The notes: a model not told the origin generated them from the letters alone. DNA of 64,000 nucleotides from Petrolisthes cinctipes (GCA_033782935.1 JAWQEG010000286.1:5001-69000), one strand, 5' to 3'; numbered from the stretch's first letter, positions 35,501-43,145 are shown. Numbers and translations are program-made.

Positions 35501-38500
35501 GGGAGGGTACAGTTTGGGCATTTTTGGAGATAATGATTCCTCCAATCTATTCCCAGCAACAGTCCACCATTATTTTTTATCATCTGATCCTGTTTCCTCG
35601 CATACTTTGGAGGAATCAAGGCACTCCAATGTAACAAAAGTATACTCTCCCCTTAATCTGGTCCTATTTCCTGGCACATGCACTTTGGAGGAATCAAGTG
35701 TATTATCCCCTTGACCCCACAGATGTAATTGGTTTAAGTTCCAATACACACAAACAGTGACTTTGCATCTTAAGTTGTAATGTGAGTAAGAATACAGCCC
35801 TTCCACACAGTTATTGTCATCCATCCTCTGCATACAGTCATCCCTTGTTTTGCACTGTTGGTGTTGTGGGTGTGTATTGCACTGTTTGTAATGAGTCTGT
35901 GTACAGTAAACCCTCATTATCCACTGTTATTTTGGGTGTGTACTATACCATTTTCTGTGAGTCTTTGTACAGTAAACCCTCATTATCCACTGGGGTTTGT
36001 GGGTGTGTCATGTACAAAGAGGGTTTACTGCACAGATTCCTTACAATCAGTGCAATACACACCCAGAAAACCAACAGAGGGAAACAAGGCATTACAGTAC
36101 TGCAGATTCAACTCAGATCCCCCCCCTTTTTTTTATATATACTGCCAAATGCTCATATGCCTGTGATGATGAATGATGTGCAGATAAACCCCAAAATATA
36201 CACTAAAATTAATGTACTTTTAAGGGGGGTAACACAGTGCTGGCAAATTTGGAGTAACTGATTCCTCCAAACTACTCTAAGCAAACAACAGACCATTATT
36301 TTTATCAATCTGGTCCTGTTTGTTTTCTGGCTTACTTTGGAGGAATCAAGGCACTCTAATGTACCACCTAAAGTATAATACCCCCATAAAATGGGTCACT
36401 GTAAACTGTATCTGTATTGCTACATGGATCTTTCTATAAAAAAAAAAAAAAAAAAAAAAATGTGCTGAACAATTCTTTCACTTGAGTTCATAGCTAAACA
36501 TTAGTGTTAAATAGAAACTATATATCCTATACATGTATGCATTATAACAATAAGAAAGAGAACTTACAGTTATTACATATCATTATCAATTATCTTTAAT
36601 TTATATGTAACTGTAGTTAAATGACAAACCTATAACAAAAACACCTGCTTATATTGTTAAATCATATAGCCTAGTGTATGTTATCATTAAAAATATTTTA
36701 TTACTTCAATATTGTTAGAATCCTTAAGTAAGCTATACATATAGATATACTGTACTTATAGTTGCAACACTGTTTTAGGAACCTGTGTACCTTATAGAAT
36801 GTATGGCATTTAGAGCCATTTCTGAGGGCGGTGATGTAGCGAGTTGTTGCTCCTGGAAATGTTCACAACCTTAGATGTTGGACTCACATGTTGATTGGAT
36901 CAGCCACAACAAGCTTCCATCACTCTTACTGCCTTCTGGATAATGTCGCCGGGAGTGAGGGAAGGAAGGAAACCAACCAACCTGGGACGTGGTGGGTCTT
37001 CAGTGTTAATCTGGCCATGCATGCCTCACCAATCAAAAGCACACAGTTCGGGATGAAGTGTGATGTATTTTTTCCTTGAGGGTGCTTGGCCCAGGAGGCT
37101 CCACTGGTGTCCTTGTGGAGGCCCCCCAGGCCACATCCTCATCGGGGGGACAGACCACCTCTTACAAAGAGGCAGCCCAATCTTCTGTCTTCAGGTAACG
37201 GCTCCATGAGGGATGATGTATCACCCAGACTGCTCCAGGCTATCCACACCCAGGGCAGTCCAGGATGAAGTAATGCCCAGACTGCTCCAGGCTCTTACAC
37301 CCAGGACAGTCCAAGCTGAGTAGGTCCACATCTGAGGTAATACCCAGACTGCTCCGGGTTCTCATGCCCAGGGCAGTCCAGGCTGGGTAGGTCCACATCC
37401 AAGGTATGGTTATAGTGCCCAAACTGCTCCAGGCTCTTATGCCCAGGGCAGTCCAGGCTGAAGTATACCCAGACTGCTCCAGGCTCTCATGCCCAGGGCA
37501 GTCCAGGCTGGGTAGGTCCACATCCAAGGTATGGTAATGCCCAGACTGCTCCGGGCTCTAACATCCAAGGCAGTCCAGGCTGAAGTAATACCCAGACTGC
37601 TCCAGGCTCTCACACCCAGGGCAGTCCAGGCTAGTGTCCTATGGTGTCAGATCAAGCTGTGACCCCAGTCCTTGGCCCTGGGGGTCACAGCTCATGATGA
37701 TGATGATGAGAGGACAGAGAAGCCTCTCTCTCTCTCTGTGTCACAAAGTGTCCAGACTCTGTGTGTGACACTCCTGGCAGTAACAACCCAGACCAGCAAC
37801 AGGTGTCAAGTAGAGGTACTGTACTGCCCTAGTGGTATGGTATCTTGGGGCAGGTTTGCTGGCTGGGGCACCTCACTCCATCACCACCAGGGACCAACAC
37901 CCTTTTGGCATCATTACTTGCTATTACCAGGAAAGATTGGTAACATCAGAGATAATTCTGTTTTTTGTTGTTGTTTTTTTTTAAGAGGTACATTGCATCT
38001 GCAGCTAAGAAGCGCACACACATGCACACACACACACACACACCAGGTAAATGGTTGGTAAGGATAAGTATGCATCATTACCATACTTATTCTTTCTCTT
38101 TTTTAATGAACTGAGGATGTGAGAACTTCTCTTCTTCTACATATTAGACTAAGGGTGTGTCCACACCGGCAATAAAACATATTAACAAAAATCACATAAC
38201 TGTAGGCAACAATGTGTTGCCAATGATACAATGGTGTGGATGGTGTGTCTCTAGATGTTGACTGCCATATTTAAGTCAATGTTTACAACTTGCTTGAGAC
38301 TGAATGTTGCTGGTGTGGACGCACCTATAGGCAGACAACCTCACTCACTCTCACAAACTCAGGCAGGCAACCTCACTCACTCTCACAGACTCAGACAGAC
38401 AACTTCTCTCAGACTCAGGCAGGCAATCTCACTTTCACAGACTCGCACAGATTCTCACTCTTGCATACACTCACCGCCCCACCAGACAGGGACTTACCTT

Positions 38501-40667
38501 CTCAGCTTCCAGTTGGTTGAAGACGTATTCAATGACTACATCGTCTTCCATGCCCAGGATGTTTGTGATCTTCTCAGTGACCCAAGGCTTCACCACCTCG
38601 AGCCGGATTTTCGTCATGTCAACCTGGTAGTGGGGGAGAGAATTGTTATTGTTCAGATTAATAGCAATGTAAAACTAGCTTTCTGTTGGGTGTGGTGTGG
38701 AGAGAGTGATGGTATATTATTCAGATTAATAGCATTGTAAAAGTATGGGCCATATTCAAGAAAATCTGTGGTGCATATGATGGTGTGGTACCGGTACAAT
38801 GACTCCATAGAGCATAGACAAACAACAGAGCCGTCATACCAGTACCACCTCACCGTCAATACTTCGGATATTCTTGCATAAGACCCTACCTTGGACACTC
38901 AGCTATCACTGACTGCAACAACATAATATTTTTTAGTACAATGGAAAAATTTCAACTTACCTTTTTTGCTAAGCTTTCGGCAAACTTCATTTCTTTCATG
39001 AGTTTTTTGTCTTTGTTGCTAAATCTATTATCCTGTTCAGCGGACGTACCCTGTGAAGGAAGGAGAAAAGGATTTACGGTTAATAAAATGTGACAATATT
39101 ATAGTACAATAGTAACAATACCCTTTAACTACAAACAAAAAGCATCAATAAATCTCTTAAAGGAGTAGTAAAGTGTTGGTAATTGTAGACCAGCTGATTC
39201 CTTTAAACAATTCCAAGCAACAGGCCACCATTAATTTTGTTATTCTAGCCCTGTTGCCTGGCTTCCTTTGGAGGATTCAAGTTGTTCTAATGTACCAAAT
39301 ATAAACTCTCCCCTTAACTAATTCTGGGTACATTATTATCTGCTTCAGCAGACCATACATAGGGCTGTATGCAAAAACATTTGTGGTGTTGTGATGGTGT
39401 GGTGCCGGTACGTTGACTCCCTAGACACACTACAGTCATCGTACCTGTACCACACTATCGTCAACACCATGGATATTCTTGCATACGATGGTGTGGTACT
39501 GGTATGATAACTCCATAGACGTACTAGAGCCATCGTACCATTAACACACCATTGTCAACTCGATGAATATTCTTGCATATGGCCCATAGAGTAACATCAG
39601 TAAAAAATGCATATCTAGGCTTCCTCCTTTAGTTTATAAAAATATTGACCATTTTCAATTTGAGTCAGGAATGAAAAACATTATTTTTCCCCAATGTTTT
39701 TTGGATAATCCAATATTTCATGTTTTATACTGATGAAGTACTCTATACAGGCAACAGTGCATTTTGACCATGTTTGTTCCCTCCCCAAGAGGTTGGATAA
39801 TGGGGTTAAGGGGTAAAATTAGCAAATAATACATTAAATTATTAATACTTATATGTTCTGAATTAGCCTGACTTTACCTAACCTAGCCTAATCAGGACTG
39901 GGACAGGCTACCGGGACCTAACCAAGGCAAACCGGTACCGGCAAACCAAGGCAGGTTAGGTCCCTGTAGTCTAGGTTAGGTTAGGTCAGACTAATTTCCA
40001 AATTAACTATTTGTATTGGGGGCATATCTCGAAAACGGGGCATCTCTGGGAGAAACACCATAACTTAGATGAAAAGTGTCTTAGAATGGTCCAAAATAGT
40101 GGGATATGATACTAAAATATACAATATAGTGAACTCAGTACTTCTATACTTTTACCGATTATAGTGTTTATATAATAATAAGGGAGGCCCTGTTGAGCAT
40201 CATCATCTGGTGGAACGGGTCCAAACATAGAATATCTTACAAACAAGTACAGTATGTATGTTGGGAGGCCATGTTGATATATGTATGTATGTATGTATGT
40301 ATGTAGGCGTGTTTTATGTTGGGAGGCCTTGTTGATATCTGTATGTATGTGTATGTTGAGGCCATGATGATGTATGTATGTATGGTGGGAATGTTGGGAG
40401 GCCATGTTGTTATCTGTCTGTGAGTGTATGTATGTGTATGTATGGTGGGAATGTTGATATCTGTATGTATGTATGTATGTATGGTGGGAATGTTGGGAGG
40501 CCATGTTGATATATGTCTGTATGTTTGTTTTCGTCGGCTTTTCCTCCTCTCATCCCCAACCCTTTACATCACTATTACATCCTTTACTTCACACATAGTT
40601 TGATGCACCATTACCCTACAAAACAACATAATGGTTAACTTACGCGGAAAAACCCTGCGTCTGCCAT
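20449..40667 (-). CDS. SRRM1: SRRM1 (SRm160): PWI-domain serine/arginine repetitive matrix protein, complete, 15 exons, 871 aa
   Basis: Nuclear splicing coactivator that links SR proteins and snRNPs and stays with the exon-junction complex during 3'-end processing and export. CDS is complement of 40644-40667, 38961-39050, 38498-38623, 31907-32077, 31663-31778, 31417-31533, 30503-30733, 29449-29877, 28820-28943, 28090-28217, 27444-27716, 24460-24672, 22903-23254, 21536-21634 and 20449-20571. Phases agree throughout; 2616 nt. N-terminus MADAGFFRGTSAEQDNRFSN is nearly that of human SRRM1. The PWI domain (about 27-126) carries KPWVTEKITNILGMEDDVV and LTGFLNGKNARIFMGEIW. Residues about 138-610 are charged, then RS/SPRSK-rich. 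Then come an acidic-Ser part, a KKKKHKK block, and the family C-terminus ELERKLREKALMSMKRQE. Human SRRM1 is about 904 aa. Confidence 0.96.
20795..20930. mobile_element. Family-1b MITE
   Basis: 'ggctactgattcctccaaac' and inverted 'gggggatctgtttcgtgaca'. Confidence 0.45.
20935..21200. repeat. Purine-rich (GAAAGAAGG) tract
   Basis: Long A/G-rich low-complexity stretch in SRRM1 intron 14. Lys/Arg/Glu-only and Phe/Ser-only frames here are compositional. Confidence 0.6.
21350..21495. mobile_element. Family-3 MITE
   Basis: 'agacacaagaacattcagta', 'ccatcaatattcttgcatgc' and 'ccattgtactgctaccacac'. Confidence 0.5.
21536..21634 (-). CDS. SRRM1: SRRM1 exon 14 (Lys/His block)
   Basis: LSDAEEKKKKKKDKKKKHKK followed by HKKQKKHKKHRHE, matching the KKKDKKHKK tract of vertebrate SRRM1. 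Acceptor TTTTCAG, donor GTAAGG. Confidence 0.88.
21663..21840. mobile_element. Family-1 MITE, TTAA on both sides, 25 bp from the SRRM1 exon-14 acceptor
   Basis: Flanked by TTAA at 21659-21662 and 21841-21844. Starts TGGGACAATACACTTTTGG and ends in CAAACCCCA. Confidence 0.7.
22313..22577. mobile_element. Family-2 MITE carrying a nested mini-mariner
   Basis: Outer arms 'gtaatgccttgttttgtact' and 'aaaacaaggcattattgta'. The outer palindrome is interrupted at its centre. Confidence 0.7.
22408..22505. mobile_element. Mini-mariner (about 96 bp) at TA
   Basis: TIRs CAGTTGGCAAAAAAAGTATT and AATACTTTTTTTTGCCGACTG with TA on each side. Inserted in the loop of a family-2 MITE. Same family as the split element at 13207-14452. 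Confidence 0.72.
22670..22862. mobile_element. Family-2 MITE fragment
   Basis: 'aaactctcattatcctctgg', 'gcactgtttgtaatgaatct' and 'aaacagtataatacacatcc'. Confidence 0.5.
22903..23254 (-). CDS. SRRM1: SRRM1 exon 13
   Basis: Encodes PRNTVARRRNENNPMASDTD, an acidic-Ser run, a His-rich patch, then EKKKKKKKKKHKKKD. Donor chosen as GTAAGTG (phase 0). An overlapping donor two bases earlier (GTGTAA) could join to an acceptor eight bases inside exon 14 and also keep frame, giving a protein three residues shorter. Upstream of the acceptor lies a six-unit tandem array. Confidence 0.85.
23245..23775. repeat. Six-unit tandem array seeded by the SRRM1 exon-13 acceptor
   Basis: Units of about 75-110 bp start at about 23250, 23333, 23424, 23506, 23578 and 23699. 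They follow the pattern 'gggctgatatcattagttgg' ... 'tttgacttatctatata' ... 'gttgtaaatgat'. The first unit contains the real acceptor (GATATCAG before CCCCCGG). The other units carry TCAGCC or mutated forms. Confidence 0.8.
23930..24390. mobile_element. Family-4 MITE interrupted by a second palindromic element
   Basis: Family-4 halves at 23950-24055 and 24305-24385. The insert (about 24065-24300) has inverted ends 'ttcccacagtgggtttggtt' and 'aaacaaaccactgtggaatt'. Confidence 0.6.
24460..24672 (-). CDS. SRRM1: SRRM1 exon 12
   Basis: Starts RYRGSRSRSPARKKLRSASR, then a non-RS segment: NINNASRLMQLANYSADTIK followed by EVQYKLTKR. That helical-looking segment is unlike the flanking disorder and is not one I recognise from human SRRM1. 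Donor GTATTA. Confidence 0.83.
25440..26115 (+). mobile_element. Repeated element with tandem 5' monomers and a conserved short ORF
   Basis: Two monomers at 25490-25575 and 25655-25735 share 'tagggtctcctc(t/c)agagtt' and 'gtggctgtcattattgcact'. An ATG frame follows at 25769-25957. The same frame recurs near 45.5 kb. Probably the 5' part of a retroelement; class unknown. Confidence 0.55.
25769..25957 (+). CDS. Small repeat-encoded ORF, 62 aa, unknown
   Basis: MASCPTDPWYALVAVKKQFK, then KIKDGLAVYARATKANRRKM, then a Gly/Glu/Pro tail ending in SGL-like residues. A second copy at 45310-45535 (minus) keeps the reading frame, with substitutions such as W>R and D>R but no stops. I recognise no domain. 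A conserved frame in two separate copies suggests a once-selected transposon ORF. Confidence 0.4.
   Translation: MASCPTDPWYALVAVKKQFKIKDGLAVYARATKANRRKMGPELTEPGSLGASDCQGDWRGGL
26535..27412. mobile_element. Family-2 MITE split by a LINE insertion
   Basis: Left arm 'taatgcctcattttccactg' at 26535 and right part 'gcattgtttgtaatgaatgt' to 'aaaacaaggcattactgta' at 27243-27410 belong together. Confidence 0.6.
26568..27240 (-). pseudogene. LINE 3' fragment (RT C-terminus)
   Basis: Minus-strand frame with LRNSIILPTLAYASETWTWS, RIGAVEMSSLRGACGLTRWD, LNTLRWFGHVERMQGEEFVK and GVRGRPLVRWQNRMEEYV. This is the C-terminal region of a widespread invertebrate non-LTR retrotransposon. The 3' end carries the words 'gttccctccgggaactcccc'. 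5' truncated, with frame breaks. Confidence 0.85.
27444..27716 (-). CDS. SRRM1: SRRM1 exon 11
   Basis: SP/RG-rich: RSPSLQRRHHHHSPSPRYHR, later SPARGRMSPHIMRRGRSP. Acceptor AATCAG, donor GTGAGG. Confidence 0.87.
27933..27997. repeat. Copy of the SRRM1 exon-10 donor edge
   Basis: 'gatgatgattatgatgtctt...gtgacctgcatcgat' mirrors 28040-28105 'gaagatgatgatgatgtctt...gttacctgcgtcggt'. The GT donor is kept in both copies. Confidence 0.65.
28090..28217 (-). CDS. SRRM1: SRRM1 exon 10
   Basis: GPSRNTTDQRGGGSPRRGSP then RYHRRSGSPRRARRSPSPRY. Donor GTAACC. A copy of the exon end with donor (GATGCAG|GTCACT) lies at 27933-27997. Confidence 0.85.
28262..28456. mobile_element. Family-4 MITE
   Basis: 'aactctggatatacaattaa', 'accaccaaatgttttcccat' and 'tcgagggcccactgta' in family order. 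Confidence 0.55.
28575..28740. mobile_element. Family-1 MITE
   Basis: 'ggggggtagtatgcttttgg' and inverted 'ttgatccagatttaccacca'; flanking TTAA mutated. Confidence 0.55.
28820..28943 (-). CDS. SRRM1: SRRM1 exon 9
   Basis: Acceptor CTTCCAG, donor GTAAGC. Encodes RSRSPLRNKEDDFEIHRKED and RQYRSNRDPSSSEDE. The human protein also has RRQYRRQ followed by an acidic-Ser stretch. Confidence 0.88.
29007..29430. mobile_element. Two adjacent family-2 MITEs
   Basis: First copy about 29007-29190, second about 29228-29430; both start 'tacagtaat' and end 'actgta(t/a)'. They fill the intron next to the SRRM1 exon-8 donor. Confidence 0.6.
29449..29877 (-). CDS. SRRM1: SRRM1 exon 8 (SPRSK repeat exon)
   Basis: 429 nt encoding tandem 8- to 16-residue repeats of the KRS(P/I/V)SPRS type, for example RSKRSPSPRSKRSISPRS. 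Heavy SP/RS content as in the SR-protein-kinase-phosphorylated part of SRRM1. Donor GTAAAATG. Confidence 0.92.
29970..30119. mobile_element. Family-1 MITE with TTAA flanks
   Basis: TTAA at 29966-29969 and 30120-30123. 150 bp, ends GGGGGAAGTAGCGTTGG and CCAAAAGTCCCC. Confidence 0.7.
30255..30440. mobile_element. Family-4 MITE
   Basis: 'ttgaccctcgacataagatg', 'gcctgggaaaatctttgatgg' and 'tgtatactgagggtctacag'. Confidence 0.55.
30503..30733 (-). CDS. SRRM1: SRRM1 exon 7
   Basis: Starts after TTTTTCAG with RWDRKEESSKVKEEKKETNG, ends NRHSRDRKSRRSD before GTATGT. Four degenerate copies of its first part, each with CAG, lie upstream at 30769-31030. Confidence 0.9.
30765..31035. repeat. Four degenerate copies of the SRRM1 exon-7 start and acceptor
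   Basis: Copies end at about 30815, 30880, 30952 and 31028. Each has 'ggattcct.ctttct.(t/c)cc.atctgaa' or part of it, so each keeps an AG acceptor. On the minus strand, copies read RWGRKEESRNIKAEKK and SDGTERRNPIK, against RWDRKEESSKVKEEKK in the real exon. Confidence 0.8.
31198..31365. mobile_element. Family-1 MITE near the SRRM1 exon-6 donor
   Basis: 'gggggcagtactgtgttggt' to 'caagactacccccgtaac'; flanks degenerate from TTAA. Confidence 0.6.
31417..31533 (-). CDS. SRRM1: SRRM1 exon 6 (RS region)
   Basis: RRSRSRDKSSRSSRRDRSRS then PRSKDDKKDPKKDSSSSSS. Acceptor TTTACAG, donor GTGTGTC. Confidence 0.88.
31663..31778 (-). CDS. SRRM1: SRRM1 exon 5
   Basis: Charged coil: EEEERLQKIQEARRERDKDK then KEKERDRDKDREKERKE. 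Acceptor TTGCAG, donor GTAGGT. Confidence 0.9.
31907..32077 (-). CDS. SRRM1: SRRM1 exon 4 (PWI C-terminal half)
   Basis: Encodes NPDPRKMQIMLTGFLNGKNA, FMGEIWELLLSAQ and IPKQFLDQKKEELKKKM. Close to human SRRM1. Donor GTAAGT. Intron 3 before it is 6.4 kb. Confidence 0.95.
32205..32412. mobile_element. Family-3 MITE, double copy
   Basis: 'gctgtatgcaagaacattgg', then 'acaccacagatattcttgta' at the right. A central 'cttgcatacgatagtgtggt' marks the join of two copies. Confidence 0.55.
32440..32970. other. SRRM1 intron 3 segment without identifiable content
   Basis: AT-rich, then a G-rich patch and a (CT)n run at 32898-32912. No exon, RNA gene or element that I can support. Confidence 0.3.
32976..33190. 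mobile_element. Family-4 MITE
   Basis: 'agactcttgatatatgatga', 'cacccaatgttttcccaggc' and 'tatatcgagggccaattgtc'. Confidence 0.55.
33226..33395. mobile_element. Family-1 MITE
   Basis: 'gggggtaacacactcttggt' to 'aacaatgtactacccccatt'. Confidence 0.6.
33760..33923. mobile_element. Family-1 MITE, left TTAA intact
   Basis: TTAA at 33756-33759; 'gggggtaatacacatttggt' to 'caacactgtattaacccctt'. Confidence 0.6.
34115..34935 (+). pseudogene. LINE 3' fragment, same family as 26.6 kb
   Basis: Frames contain RGLRNSIILSILTYASETWT, RACGLTKWDGE, RNTLRWFGDVEKMQGEEFVK and GVRGRPPVRWQNRVEDYERE. The 3' end at 34905-34935 reads 'ttcccggagggaacgaggta' then 'tcagagctatagata'. A frameshift at about 34560 breaks the frame. 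Confidence 0.85.
35050..35245. mobile_element. Family-2 MITE
   Basis: 'aataccttgttttccactgt' to 'gtggaaaatgaaggagtact'. Confidence 0.55.
35415..35715. mobile_element. Family-1 MITE inserted into a family-1 MITE
   Basis: Inner element 35500-35652 has perfect TTAA on both sides. Outer left half is 35419-35495 and outer right half 35657-35712 ('ctggtcctatttcctggcac...ttatccccttga'). The insertion falls at the TTAA that lies in the centre of the family consensus. Confidence 0.75.
35838..36105. mobile_element. Family-2 MITE with a duplicated arm
   Basis: 'cttgttttgcactgttggtg' to 'gggaaacaaggcattacagt'. The arm 'gtacagtaaaccctcattat' is present twice (35902 and 35968). Confidence 0.55.
36224..36386. 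mobile_element. Family-1 MITE
   Basis: TTAA at 36220-36223; 'ggggggtaacacagtgctgg' to 'aagtataatacccccataaa'. Confidence 0.65.
36390..37190. other. SRRM1 intron 3 stretch, nothing recognised
   Basis: A poly-A run at 36438-36460, then AT-rich sequence, then more GC-rich sequence from 36820. No motif or exon I can support. Confidence 0.25.
37205..37640. repeat. 'CCCAGACTGCTCCAGGCT' minisatellite
   Basis: About ten units of 35-40 bp: 'cccagactgctccaggctct', 'cacccagggcagtccaggct', and in some units 'gggtaggtccacatcc'. Higher-order pairing of units is visible. Open frames here (LDCPGHESLEQSG) are repeat artefacts. Confidence 0.85.
38153..38325. mobile_element. Harbinger-like MITE
   Basis: TIRs GGGTGTGTCCACACCGGCAA and TTGCTGGTGTGGACGCACC with 3-bp flanks TAA and TAT. 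173 bp. PIF/Harbinger assignment by TIR style and the 3-bp flank; inference. Confidence 0.6.
38330..38470. repeat. 'CAGGCAACCTCACTCACTCTCACAGACT' minisatellite
   Basis: Four to five units of about 30 bp next to the SRRM1 exon-3 donor. Confidence 0.7.
38498..38623 (-). CDS. SRRM1: SRRM1 exon 3 (PWI core)
   Basis: Encodes VDMTKIRLEVVKPWVTEKIT and EDDVVIEYVFNQLE; the PWI tripeptide is present as P-W-V here. Donor GTAAGTC. Intron sequence at 38635-38740 repeats 'attcagattaatagca' twice just upstream. Confidence 0.94.
38748..38888. mobile_element. Family-3 MITE
   Basis: 'gggccatattcaagaaaatc' to 'cggatattcttgcataagac'. Confidence 0.55.
38961..39050 (-). CDS. SRRM1: SRRM1 exon 2
   Basis: Acceptor TTCACAG, donor GTAAGT. 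Encodes GTSAEQDNRFSNKDKKLMKE and the helix leading into PWI. Phase 0 at both ends. Confidence 0.94.
39161..39313. mobile_element. Family-1 MITE with TTAA flanks
   Basis: TTAA at 39157-39160 and 39314-39317. Starts AGGAGTAGTAAAGTGTTGG and ends ATATAAACTCTCCCC. Confidence 0.7.
39358..39590. mobile_element. Family-3 MITE, double copy
   Basis: 'agggctgtatgcaaaaacat' to 'gatgaatattcttgcatatgg' with a central 'ggatattcttgcatacgatg' junction. Confidence 0.55.
39640..40120. mobile_element. Family-5 foldback element
   Basis: Inverted halves: 'ttggataatccaatatttca...gcctgactttacctaaccta' against 'taggttaggtcagactaatt...gtcttagaatggtccaaaat'. Centre holds 'gaccgggtaccgg'-like CCGG/CCGGTACC words. Confidence 0.5.
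40155..40255 (+). mobile_element. 3' fragment of a LINE (short)
   Basis: 'aagggaggccctgttgagca' and 'gaatatcttacaaacaagta' also occur at 41080-41145, where they follow the end of an RT-like frame. Confidence 0.5.
40258..40520. repeat. TGTATG microsatellite / 'GGGAGGCCATGTTGATAT' minisatellite
   Basis: (GTAT)n runs joined by repeated 'gttgggaggccatgttgata'. Lies in SRRM1 intron 1. Confidence 0.75.
40644..40667 (-). CDS. SRRM1: SRRM1 exon 1 (8 codons)
   Basis: ATG GCA GAC GCA GGG TTT TTC CGC then GTAAGT. Encodes MADAGFFR. Too short for ORF finding but placed by the human N-terminus MDAGFFRGTSAEQDN. Confidence 0.92.
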
Positions 40668-40954
40668 TATAATAACACTAAATAGAGACGGTCCACGGAC
40701 AACCTATAAACAGATGCTTTGGCACCAAGGGGACTCACTCAACACTCACAGTTGCCAACTCAAATTTCTCCAAAGTCGCTAAGTTGGACGAAAAAATAAA
40801 AAAAGCGGAAAAATTTAAAGAATTCTTTACAAGTTTTTTTTTAAGTAAATACCTCTATGGAACTCAGGCATAGTGACGAACAGTACAGGTTAAATGAGCC
40901 GAGGAGCAATCTGACAATGGGTTTCATAGCGTTTGAAAGGTTAATTAAGGTTCT

Positions 40955-41150
40955 TTTGATGGATTGCCATTAAATGTCCGTAGTGAAAATTGCTCGATTT
41001 TTAAGAAAAGACTAAAAAGACATTTGTTCGCGGAGTGTTGCAACATGGATGATATGGACATTACAAGTGTTTAATAATATTGAGGGAGGCCCAGAGGAGC
41101 ATCATCTGCTGGCGGAGCGGGGTCTAGAATATCTTACAAACAAGTAGGTA
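40955..41150 (+). mobile_element. LINE 3' end fragment upstream of SRRM1
   Basis: A frame ending FKKRLKRHLF-like (aagaaaagactaaaaagacatttgttcg) followed by 'gagggaggcccagaggagca'. This is the usual look of a non-LTR RT tail plus 3' UTR. Confidence 0.5.
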
Positions 41151-41649
41151 AATTATAGGTAAAGTTCTTAAATTTTTCCACTAGAATTGCTTTAATAATC
41201 AGCTAGTTACTCTTGTAGATTTTACCTTTTTTTTCGCTAGATATTGTGTAGATACGCTAAATCTAACTGAAAATCCGCTACGTTGGCATTACTGCTCACA
41301 TACAGGCTCCTGTTGGATTTTCTGCAGAGGTTTCAAATTTTTAGTGTTGAATAGTTTTCCACTAATCCTAATAGATGAAATATATTGTAGAAATGCACAA
41401 TATAATTTTTATATGTCTCATAATTATAGATAATGTGTTAATTTATATTTGCTCATAATTGGGTTCATTATTTTATTTTATATTTTTCACCAAAATTTTG
41501 CATAATGGTTATTATCTTTAGCGCTTGCGTATCAAATTACAAACTATAAAATCAAAGACGGCTATAGCATAGAATGATTAAAATATCTTCTTTTACAGAC
41601 AGATGGCTGTAGTGAGATAGAGCCCGGCCATAGATGGTCTAACTATTTA

Positions 41650-41796
41650 GGCTGCGTTTACATCAAGATAGTCTCGTCACTCTCGTGACTCTTGTCTCGT
41701 CCAACATCCACAGAGCTACAAACGGTTTGTAGCTCTGTGCCAACATCAAGGACGAGATCTTGGACGAGACGAGACTCGCTTGGTGTAAACGCAGCC
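41650..41796. mobile_element. PIF/Harbinger-like MITE with TTA target duplication
   Basis: TIRs GGCTGCGTTTACATCAAG and CTTGGTGTAAACGCAGCC. 147 bp, TTA on each side. Long inverted arms around 'acaaacggtttgtagctctg'. Confidence 0.75.
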
Positions 41797-41999
41797 TTAT
41801 ACAACATTTGAACTTTTTTTTCCTGCATGATTTTAAAACTTTGCAGTCGCTACTGTAATTAATTACAGTATTATTATTACAAAGAGAACTAAGCACCAAG
41901 CTCAGAGGGAATATTTATTAGGGAGAAAGACAAACATGAGAGTGGGAGGAAGCAGTTATATACTGTAGAATGCACGATGACAGATCAAGCTACAAAAAT

Positions 42000-42180
42000 C
42001 CCTCGTTTTGTACTGTTGTTGTTATGGGTGTGTATTGTACTGTTTGTAATGAATGTGTGTACAGTAAACCCTCTTTGTACATAACACACCCATATACCCG
42101 GTGGATAATAAGGGTTTCCTGTACAAGGATTCATATAAAACTATAATACACACCCATAACACCAACAGGGCAAACCTAGG
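42000..42180. mobile_element. Family-2 MITE
   Basis: 'tgtactgttgttgttatggg' to 'cacccataacaccaacaggg'. Confidence 0.5.
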
Positions 42181-42414
42181 AATGGGTGTAATAATGTAGA
42201 CCCATGATATACCATAAGATAAATACTGGAATCCACCACTTCATTTCACATCTGGTCTCGTCAAAGACCATCAAACGTATATGATTTTGAACCTCTCTTT
42301 TTATTTCAAATTAAGTTTATTTTCAACTTTTAGTCCTCATCTTTCTTAATGTAGGAAAAAGGTTATTACAGGTGATGTTCTAGGACAAGTGAGGGGCATA
42401 CTAGGCTCTAAGTG

Positions 42415-42835
42415 TTGTATGCAAGAACATGTGTGGTGTTGATGATGGTGTGGTTCCGGTGCGATGACTCCTTAGACACACTACAGACCCATTGTACCAG
42501 TACCATGCCATCGTCAACACCATGGATATTTTTGCATATGATAATGTGGTACTGGTACTATGGGCTGTATTCAAGAACATCTGTGGTACATACGATGGCA
42601 TGGTACCAGTGCAATAGTTTCATAGACAAACAACAGAGCCATCGTACCAGTACCATACTATCGTCAACACTACAGATGTTCTTGCATGTGGCCCTATGAC
42701 TCCCTAGATACACTACAGAGCCATTGTACCGGACAACACCATCGTCAACACCACGGATATTCTTGCATACGATGGAAATTACAGAGCCATCGTACCAGTA
42801 CCACACCATCATCAATACCTTGGATATTCTTGTTC
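42415..42835. mobile_element. Three adjacent family-3 MITEs
   Basis: Copies at about 42415-42545, 42550-42698 and 42700-42835, each an inverted pair such as 'tgcaagaacatgtgtggtgt' / 'caccatggatatttttgcat'. Confidence 0.55.
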
Positions 42836-42841
42836 TATCCA

Positions 42842-43145
42842 GGACAAATGAGGGGGGTCAGTACAGGGTTCTAGGATAGGTGATGGCCAATATTGGGCTC
42901 TAGGACAGGTGAAGGGGAACAGTACTGGGTTCTAGGACAGGTGATGGGGGCCAGTACTGGGTTCTAGGACAAGTGAGGGGTAGTACTGGGTTCTAGGACA
43001 GGTGAGGGGGGGGCAGTACTGAGTCTAGGACAAGTGAGGGGTAGTACTGGGTTCTAGGACAGGTGAGGGGGGGGGCAGTACTGGGCTAGGACAGGTGAGG
43101 GGGGTCAGTACTGGGTTCGAAGAGAGGTGAGGGTCTGTACTGGGC
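42842..43145. repeat. Minisatellite derived from the BTB-Psq stop-codon region
   Basis: About nine units of 30-35 bp with 'cagtactgggttctaggaca' and 'ggtgagggg'. On the minus strand each unit reads like the last codons of the gene (PSTGTPHLS then stop) plus flank. One further unit lies at 42375-42405. Confidence 0.85.

Noticed and set aside
37240..37527. 95-aa minus-strand frame (LDCPGHESLEQSG repeats)
   Set aside because: Direct product of the 37.2-37.6 kb minisatellite in an SRRM1 intron; no splice or conservation support.
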